A stretch of DNA of 64,000 nt from Photobacterium halotolerans DSM 18316. GTDB taxonomy: Bacteria > Pseudomonadota > Gammaproteobacteria > Enterobacterales > Vibrionaceae. Where the stretch lies: contig NZ_AULG01000012.1 in the NCBI RefSeq assembly GCF_000425165.1, positions 62,001 to 126,000 on the forward strand, in the 5' to 3' direction. The notes under the pieces were generated by a model that saw nothing but the letters and a program-made list of their open reading frames with translations, was not told the origin of the DNA and did no database searches. Made by a program: the position numbers and the translations under genes. The number at the start of each line of letters is the position of its first letter. Position 1 is the first letter of the stretch. Positions 63,900-64,000 of the stretch are shown here, in pieces.

Positions 63900-64000
63900 T
63901 TATTTGGCCAGCTTGGCCTTCAGTGCCTGTGCCACAGTCGGGTGCACAAACTGATCTACCTGCCCTTTGTGCAGCGCCACTTCTTTGACTATGGTGGAGG
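63900..64000 (-). CDS. coaD: Phosphopantetheine adenylyltransferase CoaD, 3' end only
   Basis: The minus strand encodes the last 33 residues of a frame that continues off the window: [17 protein letters not shown] then [15 protein letters not shown] and TAA. This matches the CoaD C-terminus (SSLVKEVARHQGDV in E. coli). The enzyme makes dephospho-CoA from phosphopantetheine and ATP. Its position near mutM agrees with vibrio and enteric maps. Confidence 0.9.
   Translation of the reverse strand, partial: STIVKEVALHKGQVDQFVHPTVAQALKAKLAK

Overview
The window is 64 kb of chromosomal DNA from a gammaproteobacterium, most likely a member of the Vibrionaceae. Gene order and protein similarity point there: the runs rsmD-ftsY-ftsE-ftsX-rpoH, glpEGR-glpD, ubiC-ubiA-plsB-lexA, nfuA-comF-bioH-tex-greB-ompR-envZ, xanP-recG-trmH-spoT-rpoZ-gmk and yicC-rph-pyrE-slmA-coaBC-radC-rpmB-rpmG-mutM-coaD are all familiar from Vibrio and enteric chromosomes. 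The base composition looks higher in GC than in most Vibrio, so a Photobacterium- or Grimontia-like lineage is possible, but I cannot fix the genus. No rRNA, tRNA, integrase, transposase or CRISPR array was seen.

Layout. 1-5.1 kb: DUF1145 protein, rsmD, the ftsYEX cell-division/targeting operon and rpoH. 5.1-5.6 kb: an intergenic stretch with DnaA-box-like sites and many GATC sites. 5.6-9.6 kb: glycerol-3-phosphate regulon (glpE, glpG, glpR, glpD with a GlpR-type operator). 9.6-15.9 kb: FliL-like protein, ubiquinone genes ubiC-ubiA, plsB, lexA with two SOS boxes, and a methyltransferase with a strong Fur box. 16.1-24.0 kb: an aa3-type cytochrome c oxidase cluster (coxB-coxA-ctaG-coxC-SURF1-thioredoxin-like protein-ctaA-ctaB) with an opposed DUF2909 gene. 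24.1-34.3 kb: dinF-type MATE pump, 3D-domain protein, nfuA, comF, bioH, tex, greB, ompR-envZ. 34.3-34.7 kb: a 140-bp tandem repeat made of GC-rich hairpins. 34.7-42.3 kb: xanP (with PurR-like box), recG, trmH, spoT, rpoZ, gmk.

42.4-55.0 kb is the accessory part, lying between gmk and yicC, which are separated by only a few genes in E. coli. It holds a glycosyltransferase overlapping a fused oxidoreductase/epimerase, a divergent iron-chelate ABC uptake locus with an MFS exporter, and a lower-GC block with a SEC-C zinc-motif protein, an unrecognised 375-residue partner and a hipBA-type toxin-antitoxin pair. The hipB promoter carries four near-identical palindromic operators spaced 31, 52 and 31 bp, roughly whole helical turns. 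55.0-64 kb returns to core genes and ends with an epimerase gene and the 3' end of coaD.

The strongest leads for something new are the SEC-C/unknown/hipBA block with its phased operator array, the Fur-controlled methyltransferase, the two-enzyme sugar-modification fusion, and the tandem hairpin repeat. All protein names come from recognising motifs and family likeness by eye; no database search was run.
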